A stretch of 21,548 nucleotides of DNA from an uncultured Lentisphaeria bacterium (GTDB lineage: Bacteria; Verrucomicrobiota; Lentisphaeria; JABSQK01; CAJWLW01), in contig CAJWLW010000050.1 in the NCBI GenBank assembly GCA_913042885.1, positions 1 through 21,548 of the forward strand. The letters are read 5' to 3'. Made by a program: the position numbers and the translations under genes. The notes below the pieces were generated by a model. That model did no database searches, was not told where the DNA came from, and saw nothing but the letters and a program-made list of their open reading frames with translations. Shown piece after piece: positions 1 through 7,704 of the stretch. Position 1 is the stretch's first letter. Each line of letters begins with the position of its first letter.

Positions 1-453
1 GCCATTCTCCTCGGTCATGTCATCCAGCGCGCACCACAAATTGATTGTGGGCGGGTGCGGGAAGCCGATATAGCCGGAGTCCTGATGCCAGGAGAATTTG
101 AGCCCGACATCGCCGCATTTGACCGTATACTGGGCCAGGAACAAGTAGGCGTCCGGGCCCAGCGTCGCCTTCAGGATGGTCGCGGCCAAGGAGTCGAAGT
201 AAACGTCACGCAACGACGGAAAATCGTCCGGATGCGCCGGCTCGAAATACCGTTTCCCCCGGTGATTGATCCCGGACACATCGGTGCCCGCTGCATCCAT
301 TCGCGCTTCAACATTGGATATTGCCGCCGCGCAACCGCCCTGCAACGCGTCCAACTCGGTGGCCGAGAGACAGTCCTCGAAAAGAATGAAGCCCTCGTCA
401 CGAAAGTGAGCCTGCTGATCAGCGGTCACCTCAAAGTTGTCGTTTCGTTTCAT
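1..453 (-). CDS. PhyH-family Fe(II)/2-oxoglutarate dioxygenase (3' end outside window)
   Basis: This is the first 151 residues of a protein whose C-terminus lies beyond the left edge. The start MKRNDNFEVTADQQAHFRDE, then GFILFEDCLS near residues 21-30, is the usual opening of phytanoyl-CoA dioxygenase-like proteins. SWHQDSGY contains the H123-x-D125 pair that binds iron in this fold; the distal His and the 2-oxoglutarate-binding Arg would be off-window. Family members hydroxylate small molecules using Fe(II), 2-oxoglutarate and O2 in the cytoplasm, and the substrate cannot be read from sequence. The ATG at 451-453 is preceded by AAGGAA about 12 nt upstream. It lies 133 bp downstream of the sulfatase on the same strand, so co-transcription is possible. 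The family call is firm; substrate and operon membership are inference. Confidence 0.88.
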   Translation of the reverse strand, partial: MKRNDNFEVTADQQAHFRDEGFILFEDCLSATELDALQGGCAAAISNVEARMDAAGTDVSGINHRGKRYFEPAHPDDFPSLRDVYFDSLAATILKATLGPDAYLFLAQYTVKCGDVGLKFSWHQDSGYIGFPHPPTINLWCALDDMTEENG

Positions 454-586
454 CAGAGCGCGTGATTCCTTGTTCCTGTTCTATCGCTGGCGGATAAGTG
501 TAGCTATGGAGCGGTGGAACGTCAACAGTTTTTTGGGGAAATTTCGGGATCGGTTGCGGATTGCCATGGGCAGATTCGCTGTCCGT

Positions 587-2056
587 CTATCTCTGGGAGG
601 GATCGGGTCGGCCGGAAGGATTAATCCAGTGACCGAAAAACTTGCAGATGCAGGCTGCCAAGGGATCGCCTGCTGCGATGGCTGCTTCCATCATCCTGTT
701 GCGAAGCTCTTCCACCTTGTCGTTGTGCCTGGGATCGTCGATCAGGTTTACCAGCTCGCCGGGGTCCTGATTCAGATCATAACACTCGTCACGGTCGCTC
801 GGGGTGAAGACGTACTTCCAGCCATCACGAGTTACGAGACCCCGCTGGGACTGCAGAAAGCGGATGCCGTGAAACTCGAGCAACAGGTCGTCCCTGGATC
901 CAGGCGCCCCATGGGCCAGCGGACATAGCGACTGTCCGTCAAGATCCTTGTCGGCGATGCCCAGCAGATCCAGGATGGTGGGGAAGATGTCCATGTTGTA
1001 GACAAGCGCATCGGATCGCTTCCCTGCGTCGAACTGTCCCGGCCATGATAGAATGAGGGGGACGCGGTGGACTTCCTCAAACATGTAGCCCTTGTCGTTC
1101 ATGCCGCCGTGGCTTCCCGTCATGTCACCGTGGTCGGACGTGAATATGATCAACGTATTCTCAGCGATACCCAGAGTGTCGAGCCGCTCGATTAGCCGTC
1201 CGATCTCTGCGTCGATCATGGTTGTGTAGTCGTAGTACAAGCCGACAATCTCGCGCCATCCCTCCCAGTCCTTCGGCAGTGCCCGGTAGAAGTCGGTGGT
1301 TGTCCGGCTGTTGGTAGCGGGTTTGTCCCGAAGGGTGTCCCCAAAGTTCACCCACGGCTCTATGGCGCTGCGGTCGTGAAGCCCGGCGTATTCCCGGCTG
1401 GGGCGGTACGGTTGGTGGGGCCCCCAAAACTGACAGGTAAGCAGGAAAGGCTGGTCGCGCTGGGCGAGATCTTCCATCATGCCAATGGCACGGTTGGCCA
1501 GGTAGTGGGCAGGTGTGGACTCGACGGGGCCGTCCCAGGTCGCGCCAAGCAGGCAGTTTTCACCTGGATTGGCGTATATCGGGTCGCGGATCTCATAGGT
1601 CAGATTCGCTTCCTCGAGGTATCGCTTGTAATCCGGGTCCTGGAGGATGTTGCCGTACCCGGCGATATTCATGCCCTCGAAGCCGTAGTCCACGGGACCT
1701 TTCTCTGTGCCAACGTGCCATTTGCCTGCGAATCCGAGCCCGTACCCCAGGCGCGCCAGGCGGGGATGAAGCAACATGCCGGGATCCGGCAGCTCCGGGG
1801 CAATGGTGTGATAGAATTCACAATTGGTCAGCATGCCGTGGTGGAAGGCGTATTGCCCGGTGAACATGGACGCACGCGCGGGCGTGCAGAGAGTGGTCGG
1901 GCAGTAAGCGCGGTCAAAGCAGATTCCCTGCGATGCGATGCGGTCCACATTCGGTGTCTTGCAGAGTGCATTGCCGTTGCATCCCAGCGTATCGTATCGC
2001 ATCTGATCCACGCCGATCCATACGATATTGGGGCGTTGACTCGATGCTTTTCCCAT
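587..2056 (-). CDS. Type I (formylglycine-dependent) sulfatase
   Basis: A 489-aa sulfatase of the alkaline phosphatase superfamily. The N-terminal strand NIVWIGVDQ carries metal ligand D17. The signature C57-T-P59-A-R61 (in TTLCTPARAS) is the CxPxR motif whose Cys is oxidised to formylglycine. GKWH (about residue 111) and FTSDHGDMTGSHGG (about residue 310) supply further active-site and metal residues. The protein would hydrolyse a sulfate ester, probably on a glycan given the neighbours. No signal peptide is visible, so it is either cytosolic or exported by an unrecognised route; many PVC polysaccharide sulfatases are secreted. The ATG at 2054-2056 has AGGAAGGA about 7 nt upstream. It diverges from the pseudopilin-LamG gene. 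A decayed copy of its 3' end lies at about 13757-13885. No sulfatase-maturating enzyme is in the window. Confidence 0.95.
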   Translation of the reverse strand: MGKASSQRPNIVWIGVDQMRYDTLGCNGNALCKTPNVDRIASQGICFDRAYCPTTLCTPARASMFTGQYAFHHGMLTNCEFYHTIAPELPDPGMLLHPRLARLGYGLGFAGKWHVGTEKGPVDYGFEGMNIAGYGNILQDPDYKRYLEEANLTYEIRDPIYANPGENCLLGATWDGPVESTPAHYLANRAIGMMEDLAQRDQPFLLTCQFWGPHQPYRPSREYAGLHDRSAIEPWVNFGDTLRDKPATNSRTTTDFYRALPKDWEGWREIVGLYYDYTTMIDAEIGRLIERLDTLGIAENTLIIFTSDHGDMTGSHGGMNDKGYMFEEVHRVPLILSWPGQFDAGKRSDALVYNMDIFPTILDLLGIADKDLDGQSLCPLAHGAPGSRDDLLLEFHGIRFLQSQRGLVTRDGWKYVFTPSDRDECYDLNQDPGELVNLIDDPRHNDKVEELRNRMMEAAIAAGDPLAACICKFFGHWINPSGRPDPSQR

Positions 2057-2183
2057 AATGGCTTCCTTCCTGTTAACTGCGAATATACATTCATGACCGC
2101 AAGGGGAAAGACCAAGCCTGACTCCTTCAGGTGGAAGATCTCACGGGCGACGTGGACACTACGGAATCGGCACCGGAATGGTT

Positions 2184-2300
2184 GTTGAGCAGTTTCTATA
2201 GTAGTTGTACGTCTGCAGCGGATCAACTGCCATAATGACGAAGCATCACGGAACATCGGATATGCTGAAAAATTATATCGAGAAGCCGCGGGACGTATCG
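2184..2300 (+). repeat. Pseudopilin leader repeat, copy A
   Basis: The sequence upstream of and across the pseudopilin start is repeated at 10531-10640. Both copies share TTGAGNAGTTTC, then AGTTGNACGTCTGCA, then a CACGG block, then ATGCTGAAAAAT and GGGACG in the same order and nearly the same spacing. It covers the presumed 5' UTR and about the first 13 codons. The ATG at 2262 is kept in both copies while the in-frame ATG at 2235 is not, which helps choose 2262 as the start. Role unknown: it may be a conserved promoter or UTR of a pseudopilin family, or a recombination scar. Confidence 0.75.
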
Positions 2301-3152
2301 TCTGTCCATAGTCAAACAGCTCGCAACTGTTTCACACTCATCGAGCTGCTCGTCGTAATCACGATCATCATGATCCTGGTGTCGATGCTGCTCCCGGCGC
2401 TTGGTGAGGCGAAGCTGGTGGCCAAGTATGCGCGCTGGCAGGTCTTCCGGAACAACCTTCGGACAGACCCGGGTGTCGTTGCCTACTACGACTTCGAGGA
2501 AGGCGACGGCACTGTGCTGCGAAACATCGGTGTAGACCTGCACTCTGTCGAGAATTACGCCCCGGAGTCACTCAACGGCAATATGATCGGCACCCCGACG
2601 TGGACCAAAAGTCGCTGGAATCGCAAAGGCGCGCTTTATTTCAACGGCACTACGTCTTATGTGGAGATTCTGGATCCGCGCAATCATGCCAACCTGCGTG
2701 ATGGGGTCTCCATCATGACGTGGATCAGGGTCGAAGACTTCTTTACGGTCCCGTTTTTCGTCTGCCGGATCGAATCGGAGACGGCCGGCTCGACTGGTGA
2801 AGTGTATAAGCTCGGCGCCGAGATCACCCCGGTCCGCGTCGATTGGCGCGTCAACTCGGCTGCCGCAGTATCCAACGGGGCGGCGCTTCTGACCACGGCG
2901 ACGTACCACCATTTGGCGGTTACGTTTGACGGTAATATCCTGAAAACGTACGTCGACGGTCAACTCATGGAAAGTCTTGCCTACAGCGCCCCGCTCGACG
3001 ATTCCCAGGACGGTAAATTACTAATCGGTGTCGATCAAGACGGCGGTGGATTCAACCAGCATATGTTCGGTATTATCGACGAAGTCGTCATTTTCGACCG
3101 TGGCATCACGGCGCTGGAAGTCGTCGACCACTACAGTATGGGCCGGCCGTAA
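2262..3152 (+). CDS. Pseudopilin-type N-terminus fused to LamG/concanavalin-like domain
   Basis: A 296-aa protein. Residues 24-47 (FTLIELLVV...SMLLPAL) are a type IV pilin/type II secretion N-methylation helix with the usual Glu at position 5 of the mature form. The residue before the cleavage site is Cys23 instead of the classical Gly; such variation is my recollection for Lentisphaerota-type proteins. From about residue 72 (GVVAYYDFEEGDGT) to the end it is a LamG/concanavalin-like beta-sandwich: ALYFNGTTSYVEI, VSIMTWIRVED, HHLAVTFDGNILKTYVDGQ and IDEVVIFDRGIT are typical strands. It is probably an inner-membrane-anchored or exported glycan- or protein-binding surface protein. An upstream TTG (2205) and ATG (2235) are in frame, but ATG 2262 is conserved in the leader copy at 10608. 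It diverges from the sulfatase. The number of paralogs in this genome is unknown. Confidence 0.88.
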   Translation: MLKNYIEKPRDVSSVHSQTARNCFTLIELLVVITIIMILVSMLLPALGEAKLVAKYARWQVFRNNLRTDPGVVAYYDFEEGDGTVLRNIGVDLHSVENYAPESLNGNMIGTPTWTKSRWNRKGALYFNGTTSYVEILDPRNHANLRDGVSIMTWIRVEDFFTVPFFVCRIESETAGSTGEVYKLGAEITPVRVDWRVNSAAAVSNGAALLTTATYHHLAVTFDGNILKTYVDGQLMESLAYSAPLDDSQDGKLLIGVDQDGGGFNQHMFGIIDEVVIFDRGITALEVVDHYSMGRP

Positions 3153-3360
3153 ACTGCCTGTTTTGAAGCAGCGTGCAGTCCCTGCCGCTACTGCCGATCC
3201 GACGGGTCTCCCCGATGGCCCGTACGAACTGCTCGTTGTCTACGACGTGCAGGACTATATCGACCTCAGGAATGCAGGGCCGGTCTCCGGCGTTCATATG
3301 CTGCGGATGCGGCTGGAAGATTACTGCCGGCGAGGGGAAAAGTCGGTATGTCCGGCGTAC
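3153..3360 (+). other. Gene-free stretch with possible coding remnant and an 80-bp repeat
   Basis: This is the space between the pseudopilin stop and the terminator of the collagen-like gene. One plus-strand frame is open throughout and reads coding-like (for example YELLVVYDVQDYIDLRNAG at about 3224-3280), with no in-frame start of its own. It faintly recalls the short repeated domain before secretins, but I cannot assign it. The right part (3280-3358) is repeated at 5892-5970. It is either a decayed gene or non-coding sequence with a chance open frame. Confidence 0.3.
3280..3358 (+). repeat. Dispersed intergenic repeat, copy 1
   Basis: About 79 bp, near-identical to 5892-5970. The first 43 bases (3280-3322 and 5892-5934) match exactly by eye; the rest has a few substitutions. 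It begins CCGGTCTCCGGCGTTCATAT and contains CCGGC...GCCGG arms that could pair. In both places it is intergenic, near the 5' or 3' end of secreted-protein genes. Confidence 0.85.
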
Positions 3361-3367
3361 ACACAAA

Positions 3368-3397
3368 AAAGCACGGAGTCCGAAGACTCCGTGCTTT
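3368..3397 (-). terminator. Rho-independent terminator of the collagen-like gene
   Basis: A perfect 13-bp inverted repeat (AAAGCACGGAGTC, 3368-3380, and its complement, 3385-3397) encloses four bases. Read on the minus strand the loop is TTCG closed by C-G, the very stable UUCG tetraloop, and the hairpin runs straight into a T tract (TTTTTTGTGT). It lies about 30 nt after the stop of the minus-strand gene ending at 3427. On the plus strand it ends in TTTCTCTT and may also serve the pseudopilin gene. Confidence 0.93.
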
Positions 3398-3426
3398 CTC
3401 TTATAAGGTTAACGAGTCAACCAGTT

Positions 3427-4272
3427 TTACTGACTGAGTTTGGCGTCGATGGCAGCCTGGATTCCGGCGCTGATATCGCAGGGGTCCTCGCAGATATTGG
3501 CGCTGATCAGGAGAGTATTGACAATGACCTGCGAGGTGGTCTGCAGCTCTACAACACTGGCTGGCGGGTTCTCGCCCAAAATTGCGCAAGCCAGAGCGAC
3601 GGCGGCATCGGTGACATCGGCGCATGGCGTGCACGGTGCATCGGTGCCAGCGGCGCCAGCGGCGCCATCGGCACCAGCAGAACCAGCGGCGCCATCGGCA
3701 CCAGCAGAACCAGCGGCGCCATCGGCACCAGCCTTACCCTGTGGACCCTGATCACCAGCAGCACCGGCGGCGCCATCGGCACCAGCCGGGCCCTCAGCTC
3801 CGCCGCCTTCGCTTCCTTCACCGCGCTGGCTGATAACAAAGTAGGCCGTATGGCCGTCAGGATGACTCGCGCTACAACCCGGATCGTAATATTCCCCAAC
3901 CTTACTGTTAGCGAAACTCTGCGGGTAGACGGTGCCGTCCGCGTTGACATTAAAATAGAGGGGGCCATTTGTGCCAATTGCCCATTCATAGAGCCCAGGC
4001 GTGAGGTCGCGTGCCCAAGTCCAAGCCTCCCCGTCTGCCGGTACTGCGGGGTGGGGGTTGTAGCCGGGCGACATGTACATGCCGGCACCTGTAAAGGCAA
4101 GATGATCCCCGGAACTGCCGCCGCAGACACCGCCAACCGGGGTTTTCTTCGGTTTGCCGGCACTGTCGGTGATTGACAAGTTGAAGGTTACTCCGATCGC
4201 AAAGCTCTGGATGCCGACGAGCAACGCAACGGCCACGGCGATTCCGCCAATGATGTGTTTGAGATTCGTCAT
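3427..4272 (-). CDS. Secreted collagen-like protein
   Basis: A 281-aa exported protein. Residues 1-25 form a signal peptide (TNLKHIIGG, then a hydrophobic core, ending SFA). Residues 26-150 are a globular domain with WARDLTPGLYEWAIG and YFNVNADGTVYPQSF, which resembles the N-terminus of the FG-GAP protein at 11921. Residues 161-211 are 17 unbroken Gly-X-Y triplets, rich in GADGAAGSA, the hallmark of bacterial collagen-like rods. The C-terminal 70 residues hold four Cys (C214, C217, C261, C265) and end IQAAIDAKLSQ. A trimeric surface fibre is likely from the family; its binding partner is unknown. The ATG at 4270-4272 has AGGA about 9 nt upstream. It lies downstream of the SurA-like gene, has its own -10 and a strong terminator. 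A fragment homologous to its C-terminus lies at 7885-8072. Confidence 0.9.
   Translation of the reverse strand: MTNLKHIIGGIAVAVALLVGIQSFAIGVTFNLSITDSAGKPKKTPVGGVCGGSSGDHLAFTGAGMYMSPGYNPHPAVPADGEAWTWARDLTPGLYEWAIGTNGPLYFNVNADGTVYPQSFANSKVGEYYDPGCSASHPDGHTAYFVISQRGEGSEGGGAEGPAGADGAAGAAGDQGPQGKAGADGAAGSAGADGAAGSAGADGAAGAAGTDAPCTPCADVTDAAVALACAILGENPPASVVELQTTSQVIVNTLLISANICEDPCDISAGIQAAIDAKLSQ
3661..3732 (-). repeat. 27-bp tandem repeats encoding Gly-X-Y
   Basis: Two perfect 27-bp units (3661-3687 and 3688-3714) are followed by an 18-bp partial copy (3715-3732); the same 18 bp recur at 3769-3786. They encode GADGAAGSA-type collagen triplets on the minus strand. Perfect identity at the DNA level suggests recent expansion and possible length variation between strains. 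Confidence 0.9.
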
Positions 4273-4536
4273 TGCTGGTTCCTTTTTTTGATTGGGTGAT
4301 TATAGATTGTGACCAGGGGAAAACCCGCTCAAATGGGCTGTTTTCCCGCCTTTGTTACCATCAGTATAGGAAATCTGTTTGGAAATTCCAAGAAAAAAAA
4401 TAGCGCGAATTTGAAAAAAAATTCACAGGGCATTGGAACAGGATATTTGCCGACACCCGATGCGGTTGATATCACCGCCGAGGGCGACGGAAGCAACCGC
4501 CAGTTGCCGGTTGGTCCGTGCCACAGAAAGAGCCGT
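4273..4536. other. 264-bp spacer between SurA-like and collagen-like genes
   Basis: It holds no credible gene. On the minus strand it carries two T runs (around 4388-4396 and 4414-4421) and the -10 at 4299-4304. A short inverted repeat AACCG...CGGTT near 4496-4513 could be part of a weak terminator for the SurA-like gene. Confidence 0.5.
4299..4304 (-). promoter_or_regulatory. Candidate -10 box of the collagen-like gene
   Basis: On the minus strand this reads TATAAT, 26 nt upstream of the ATG, leaving a leader of about 20 nt with the AGGA ribosome site. No convincing -35 is visible at 16-18 nt. An A/T-run-rich stretch lies further upstream (about 4380-4430) and could act as an UP-like element. 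Confidence 0.45.
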
Positions 4537-5790
4537 TCAATCGACGTAGCGTTTGATCTTCGCCGCTGCCAGCGCGGTCTCCAGGTGCTTGCTGCGCTTC
4601 CAGCCGAGCTTGGCCATGAGCAGTTGTGTGCGCAGATCTTTGCTGTTGCCGTCAAGTACAGCGGCGAAAATCGCATCGTACCAGGCGGTCAGCTCCGATG
4701 CTGTGACCTCAGCCTTGACGTGTTCTTTCTTGGCCGCCGCCAGCCAGGTGGGAAAGGCGTTCCCGTCCTGCGCCATCAGGGTTTGAGCGATGGCCCGCGA
4801 ACAGCCGCGCAGCTCCGCGTCGGTAATCTTTATCGACTGCGTGTCGATGCCGTGATGCCGCCAGTAAATTCCCGCCAATACGGTGTGATCGGCGGTGGAT
4901 GGTGGCGCAGCCTGGCTGGCCGCAGCTACAAACTCCGGGTCCTTGTCAATCCCTTCCTTCCTGGCCTCGGCGGCGAGCAGCGTCGTGATGATAGGCCTGA
5001 GCAGCGGCATGGGGATCGCGCGGTTTGCGGCAAGGCCAGCGAACACCGGCAGCTCACCGACGACAATCTCCTCGCCCGCCACGGCGATCACGGCGTCTGC
5101 GAGCGCGTCGCGACCGCCGATGATATCCGTCACCGCGTCGAGGATAATGGTTCCTTTTGGCTGTTTCCGGGCGGCAGACATTGATTGTTGCCTGGCGGCC
5201 ATAGCCGCCTCGATCGTTGCTGCGGGTACATCCTTGTCATTGACCTTGATGCCCTTCTTCAGCAGTAACGCTGTGAGCCATTCCGACTCGGCCGCCGCGA
5301 AGCGTTCATTGACGATCATGGTTCTGGCCGTGGCTTGCACCCGGTCGTCGGGCAAGGTGCCGAAACGGTCGCTGTTTAACGCTATGTATTTGATGACCTC
5401 GACATCTTCGACGTTCGCAGATGCCTGCCTTGCCTCGACCAGCGCCGGTACTTTCTTGCGGTAGATATCGACCAGTATCGTGGCCGCCAGCCATTTCGCC
5501 CGACGTCCGTGTTCCGCCGAGTTATCCTTGAAGCGGACATATCCCGGATCCTTGTCCAGACCTTCTTTGCGTGCCTGCTGCGCTGCCAGCGCATTGAGGA
5601 TGGCGGCGTCGATCTGGGCGGTGAGCGGTTGTCCGGCTTTAACCGCCACCCGAATATCATCTCTCGAAATCTTCTGCTTGTTGACCTTGGCGATGATTTC
5701 GGGAAGCTCGCCCCAGGCAGACTGGGCGGTGGCGATTGAAGAAGTCAGGAGGCCGGCGACGGTGACGATGAGAACGGGGATCTTATGCAT
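4537..5790 (-). CDS. Periplasmic SurA/foldase-like chaperone with duplicated N-domain
   Basis: A 417-aa protein with a signal peptide (residues 1-25, MHKIPVLIVTVAGLLTSSIA then TAQSA). After it, IIAKVNKQKISRDDIRVAV followed by helices is typical of SurA/PrsA-type N-domains. The unit occurs twice: ARKEGLDKDP at 73-82 and ARKEGIDKDP at 276-285, each preceded by a long amphipathic helix and by a K/GEEI-type strand-turn. I see no parvulin (rotamase) signature, so it probably holds unfolded clients without isomerase activity. It lies upstream of the collagen-like gene on the same strand, 264 bp away, which suggests that protein as a client; this is inference. No Shine-Dalgarno sequence is obvious. 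A good promoter lies at 5832-5860. Confidence 0.78.
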   Translation of the reverse strand: MHKIPVLIVTVAGLLTSSIATAQSAWGELPEIIAKVNKQKISRDDIRVAVKAGQPLTAQIDAAILNALAAQQARKEGLDKDPGYVRFKDNSAEHGRRAKWLAATILVDIYRKKVPALVEARQASANVEDVEVIKYIALNSDRFGTLPDDRVQATARTMIVNERFAAAESEWLTALLLKKGIKVNDKDVPAATIEAAMAARQQSMSAARKQPKGTIILDAVTDIIGGRDALADAVIAVAGEEIVVGELPVFAGLAANRAIPMPLLRPIITTLLAAEARKEGIDKDPEFVAAASQAAPPSTADHTVLAGIYWRHHGIDTQSIKITDAELRGCSRAIAQTLMAQDGNAFPTWLAAAKKEHVKAEVTASELTAWYDAIFAAVLDGNSKDLRTQLLMAKLGWKRSKHLETALAAAKIKRYVD

Positions 5791-5831
5791 GAGAGGAGAT
5801 GTGGGAATGAGTGATTGTTGAGAAAAGCAAT

Positions 5832-5860
5832 ACGATAGGGCAGGGCAGATAGATCGTCAA
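5832..5860 (-). promoter_or_regulatory. Candidate sigma-70 promoter of the SurA-like gene
   Basis: On the minus strand TTGACG (5855-5860) is followed by 17 nt and TATCGT (5832-5837), about 40 nt upstream of the ATG at 5790. The match is 5/6 and 4/6 to consensus with ideal spacing. Confidence 0.5.
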
Positions 5861-5891
5861 GGTCAGGGGGAGGGCGGACGAGCGGGTGCGA

Positions 5892-5970
5892 CCGGTCTCC
5901 GGCGTTCATATGCTGCGGATGCGGCTGGAAGATTGCTGCCGGCGAGGAGAAAAGGCAGCATGTCCGGCGC
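5892..5970 (+). repeat. Dispersed intergenic repeat, copy 2
   Basis: The partner of 3280-3358, same orientation. It lies between the GH32-like stop (6039) and the promoter of the SurA-like gene, so on the minus strand it is in the 3' region of one gene and just upstream of the promoter of the next. Confidence 0.85.
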
Positions 5971-6038
5971 ATCATCAACCAATCGCACCCCGAGACACAC
6001 TGGGGCATACGAGCCTTCCGCCGGACAGTTTGATTCAT

Positions 6039-7559
6039 TCAAAGGCGAAACGACCAGATCACGCCTGTTCTCGACTCGACCAGCACGACCACGCGCCGGC
6101 CCTTCAGTCGGAGAACGTCGGCGCCGCGCCAGTGCACTTCGGCGCGGACGTTGTCTTCGTCGATGGGCAGACAGTCATCGAGGCCGAACCCGTCGATCGG
6201 CTCTGCGGCTTCGTCGAACAGGGCGGCGCGGGCCGTACCGCCGTGTCCTTCGATGTTCAGCGCCAGCGTGTCGGCGGTTACTGTTACGGGTTGTGTTTGC
6301 AACAAGGCCGGCCGGCCGTGCCGCGCCGCCGCCACCTGATCCACTGCCATGCCTGCGAACCCGTCGCGGCGCAGTCGGGCCACGTACATATACCCTTCGT
6401 GAAGTCTGCTGTCGTCATTGGACTCGCGGTGGCCGTTGTAGACGATGACCATCTCGTCACCGATCAGCAGTGGTGCGTTACGCGTGGCGTTGACGATCAT
6501 GCTGTCGGACGTCCCCGACGGTCCGCATTCGATCACCGGCGGACAGCCGTCGACGCGTTGCCAGCGTTCGCCGTCGTGGTGGCTGACCAGCAGGCTCGCC
6601 TGCGGCCGGCCCTTGATGGAGAGTTCGAGATAGCCAAGGTCCTGGTCACCGTAGTTGAACGGGGCCATGCCGTGGTGCTCGTAGGCGGCGCCGAAATCCT
6701 CGGCTTCGCCCAGCGGAAAAACCTGTTCGACGTGCTCAGGCCAGTTGTCGAGCCTCTCGCTGGTGCAGAGCCCTGCCGTGCGGATGTATGTCGGTCCCCA
6801 CAGGCCCTGCCGGGCGCGGTCGTTGTACCACCAGCGCTTGTTGCGATGATCACGTGTCACGCCGCTGTAGTCGCCGCCGCCGGCGTGTTCCTTGATTCGT
6901 TTCACGGGGCCGTGCCAGTGAATGCCGTCCGGGCTCGTCATGACATATTTCGCCGAGGCGTCCCAGAAGCGCTGCAAATCCGCCTCGCTTCGATCCAGGC
7001 CGACCTTGCCATCGTGGGAGTGTACGCTTCCCCAAAATGCGAAAAGCTTATACCTCTCTTCCGGTGGTGCGGAGTCGTCGCGAACGACCGATGGGCAACC
7101 CATGTCCGTAATGGCACCGTCATACTGCTTCACGGCGATGCTGCCGTCCAGGACAATGTTGTTGGCCTTTGACCCTTGCCACTCGATCAGCCCGAGGTCG
7201 TCGGGACGTGTCCACGTGATGCCGTCCCCGCTCTCGGCGTAACTGACCATTGCGGTTTGCCATTCAGGCACGGCGTCGGGATGCCGATCAGGGAAGAAGC
7301 CGTACTCGTCGCCGCGGCCCCAGACGCCGGCCTTCGCCAGATCGTGGCAATTTTGCGGTACGATGGACTGGTACCACAGCCGGTGCTTCCCCTGCTCGGT
7401 GAGCACGCAACCCCAAGAGATGCGACGGCCCGGGATGTCGGTCAGTACCGGCTCCGGATCTTTCTTTGCCTTTCCGAAGACGCGCTTCATTGACAACAGG
7501 TTGCGGACGTGATGGTCATCGACCAACAGGTGCAGAGCCGGATCGTGGGGGTTACTCAT
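6039..7559 (-). CDS. GH32/GH43-like five-bladed propeller protein
   Basis: A 506-aa protein without a signal peptide. The opening LHLLVDDHHVRNLLSMKRVF, then PGRRISWGCVL, RLWYQSI, YAESGDGITWTRPDDLG and YVMTSPDGIHWHGPVKRI, is the pattern of glycoside hydrolase family 32/43-type propellers that are common in PVC bacteria. The C-terminal 90 residues form a beta-rich domain ending TGVIWSFRL. The reaction is probably hydrolysis or recognition of a glycan; the exact family and substrate are not assignable, and I cannot point with confidence to the acidic triad. The ATG at 7557-7559 lies in a region lacking a strong ribosome site. It has a candidate promoter at 7705-7734. A copy of its 3' end survives at about 10479-10525. 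Confidence 0.75.
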   Translation of the reverse strand: MSNPHDPALHLLVDDHHVRNLLSMKRVFGKAKKDPEPVLTDIPGRRISWGCVLTEQGKHRLWYQSIVPQNCHDLAKAGVWGRGDEYGFFPDRHPDAVPEWQTAMVSYAESGDGITWTRPDDLGLIEWQGSKANNIVLDGSIAVKQYDGAITDMGCPSVVRDDSAPPEERYKLFAFWGSVHSHDGKVGLDRSEADLQRFWDASAKYVMTSPDGIHWHGPVKRIKEHAGGGDYSGVTRDHRNKRWWYNDRARQGLWGPTYIRTAGLCTSERLDNWPEHVEQVFPLGEAEDFGAAYEHHGMAPFNYGDQDLGYLELSIKGRPQASLLVSHHDGERWQRVDGCPPVIECGPSGTSDSMIVNATRNAPLLIGDEMVIVYNGHRESNDDSRLHEGYMYVARLRRDGFAGMAVDQVAAARHGRPALLQTQPVTVTADTLALNIEGHGGTARAALFDEAAEPIDGFGLDDCLPIDEDNVRAEVHWRGADVLRLKGRRVVVLVESRTGVIWSFRL

Positions 7560-7704
7560 TGTCGGTCTTTGATGGGGTAGTGACGGATGCCCCGTCCGCT
7601 GCTTTCCCGATCGTCGCGGTGATCAAATGCTTCCGCGGCCCATTGGGTTGGCATGGGAGTAACCGTTTATTATATGTTCCATGATGCATGATACAGCGAA
7701 GCCA

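Noticed and set aside
1376..2188. 270-aa plus-strand ORF over the sulfatase
   Set aside because: It is antisense to a gene with clear catalytic motifs, and its translation shows no recognisable pattern.
3640..3790. Short tandem repeats that might be a CRISPR array
   Set aside because: The units are contiguous 27-mers without spacers and translate to collagen triplets.
3028..4176. 382-aa plus-strand ORF with Gly/Ser/Ala repeats
   Set aside because: Its repeats are the complement of the Gly-X-Y coding repeats; the minus strand has signal peptide, ribosome site, -10 and terminator.
4309..5184. 291-aa plus-strand ORF over the SurA-like gene
   Set aside because: It has no recognisable motifs, and it crosses the promoter region of the collagen-like gene and part of a gene with a signal peptide.
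6039..6075. Conserved element shared with 10479-10525 as a possible regulatory RNA
   Set aside because: The match is explained as coding: both copies translate in the same frame to ...GVI.SFRL.
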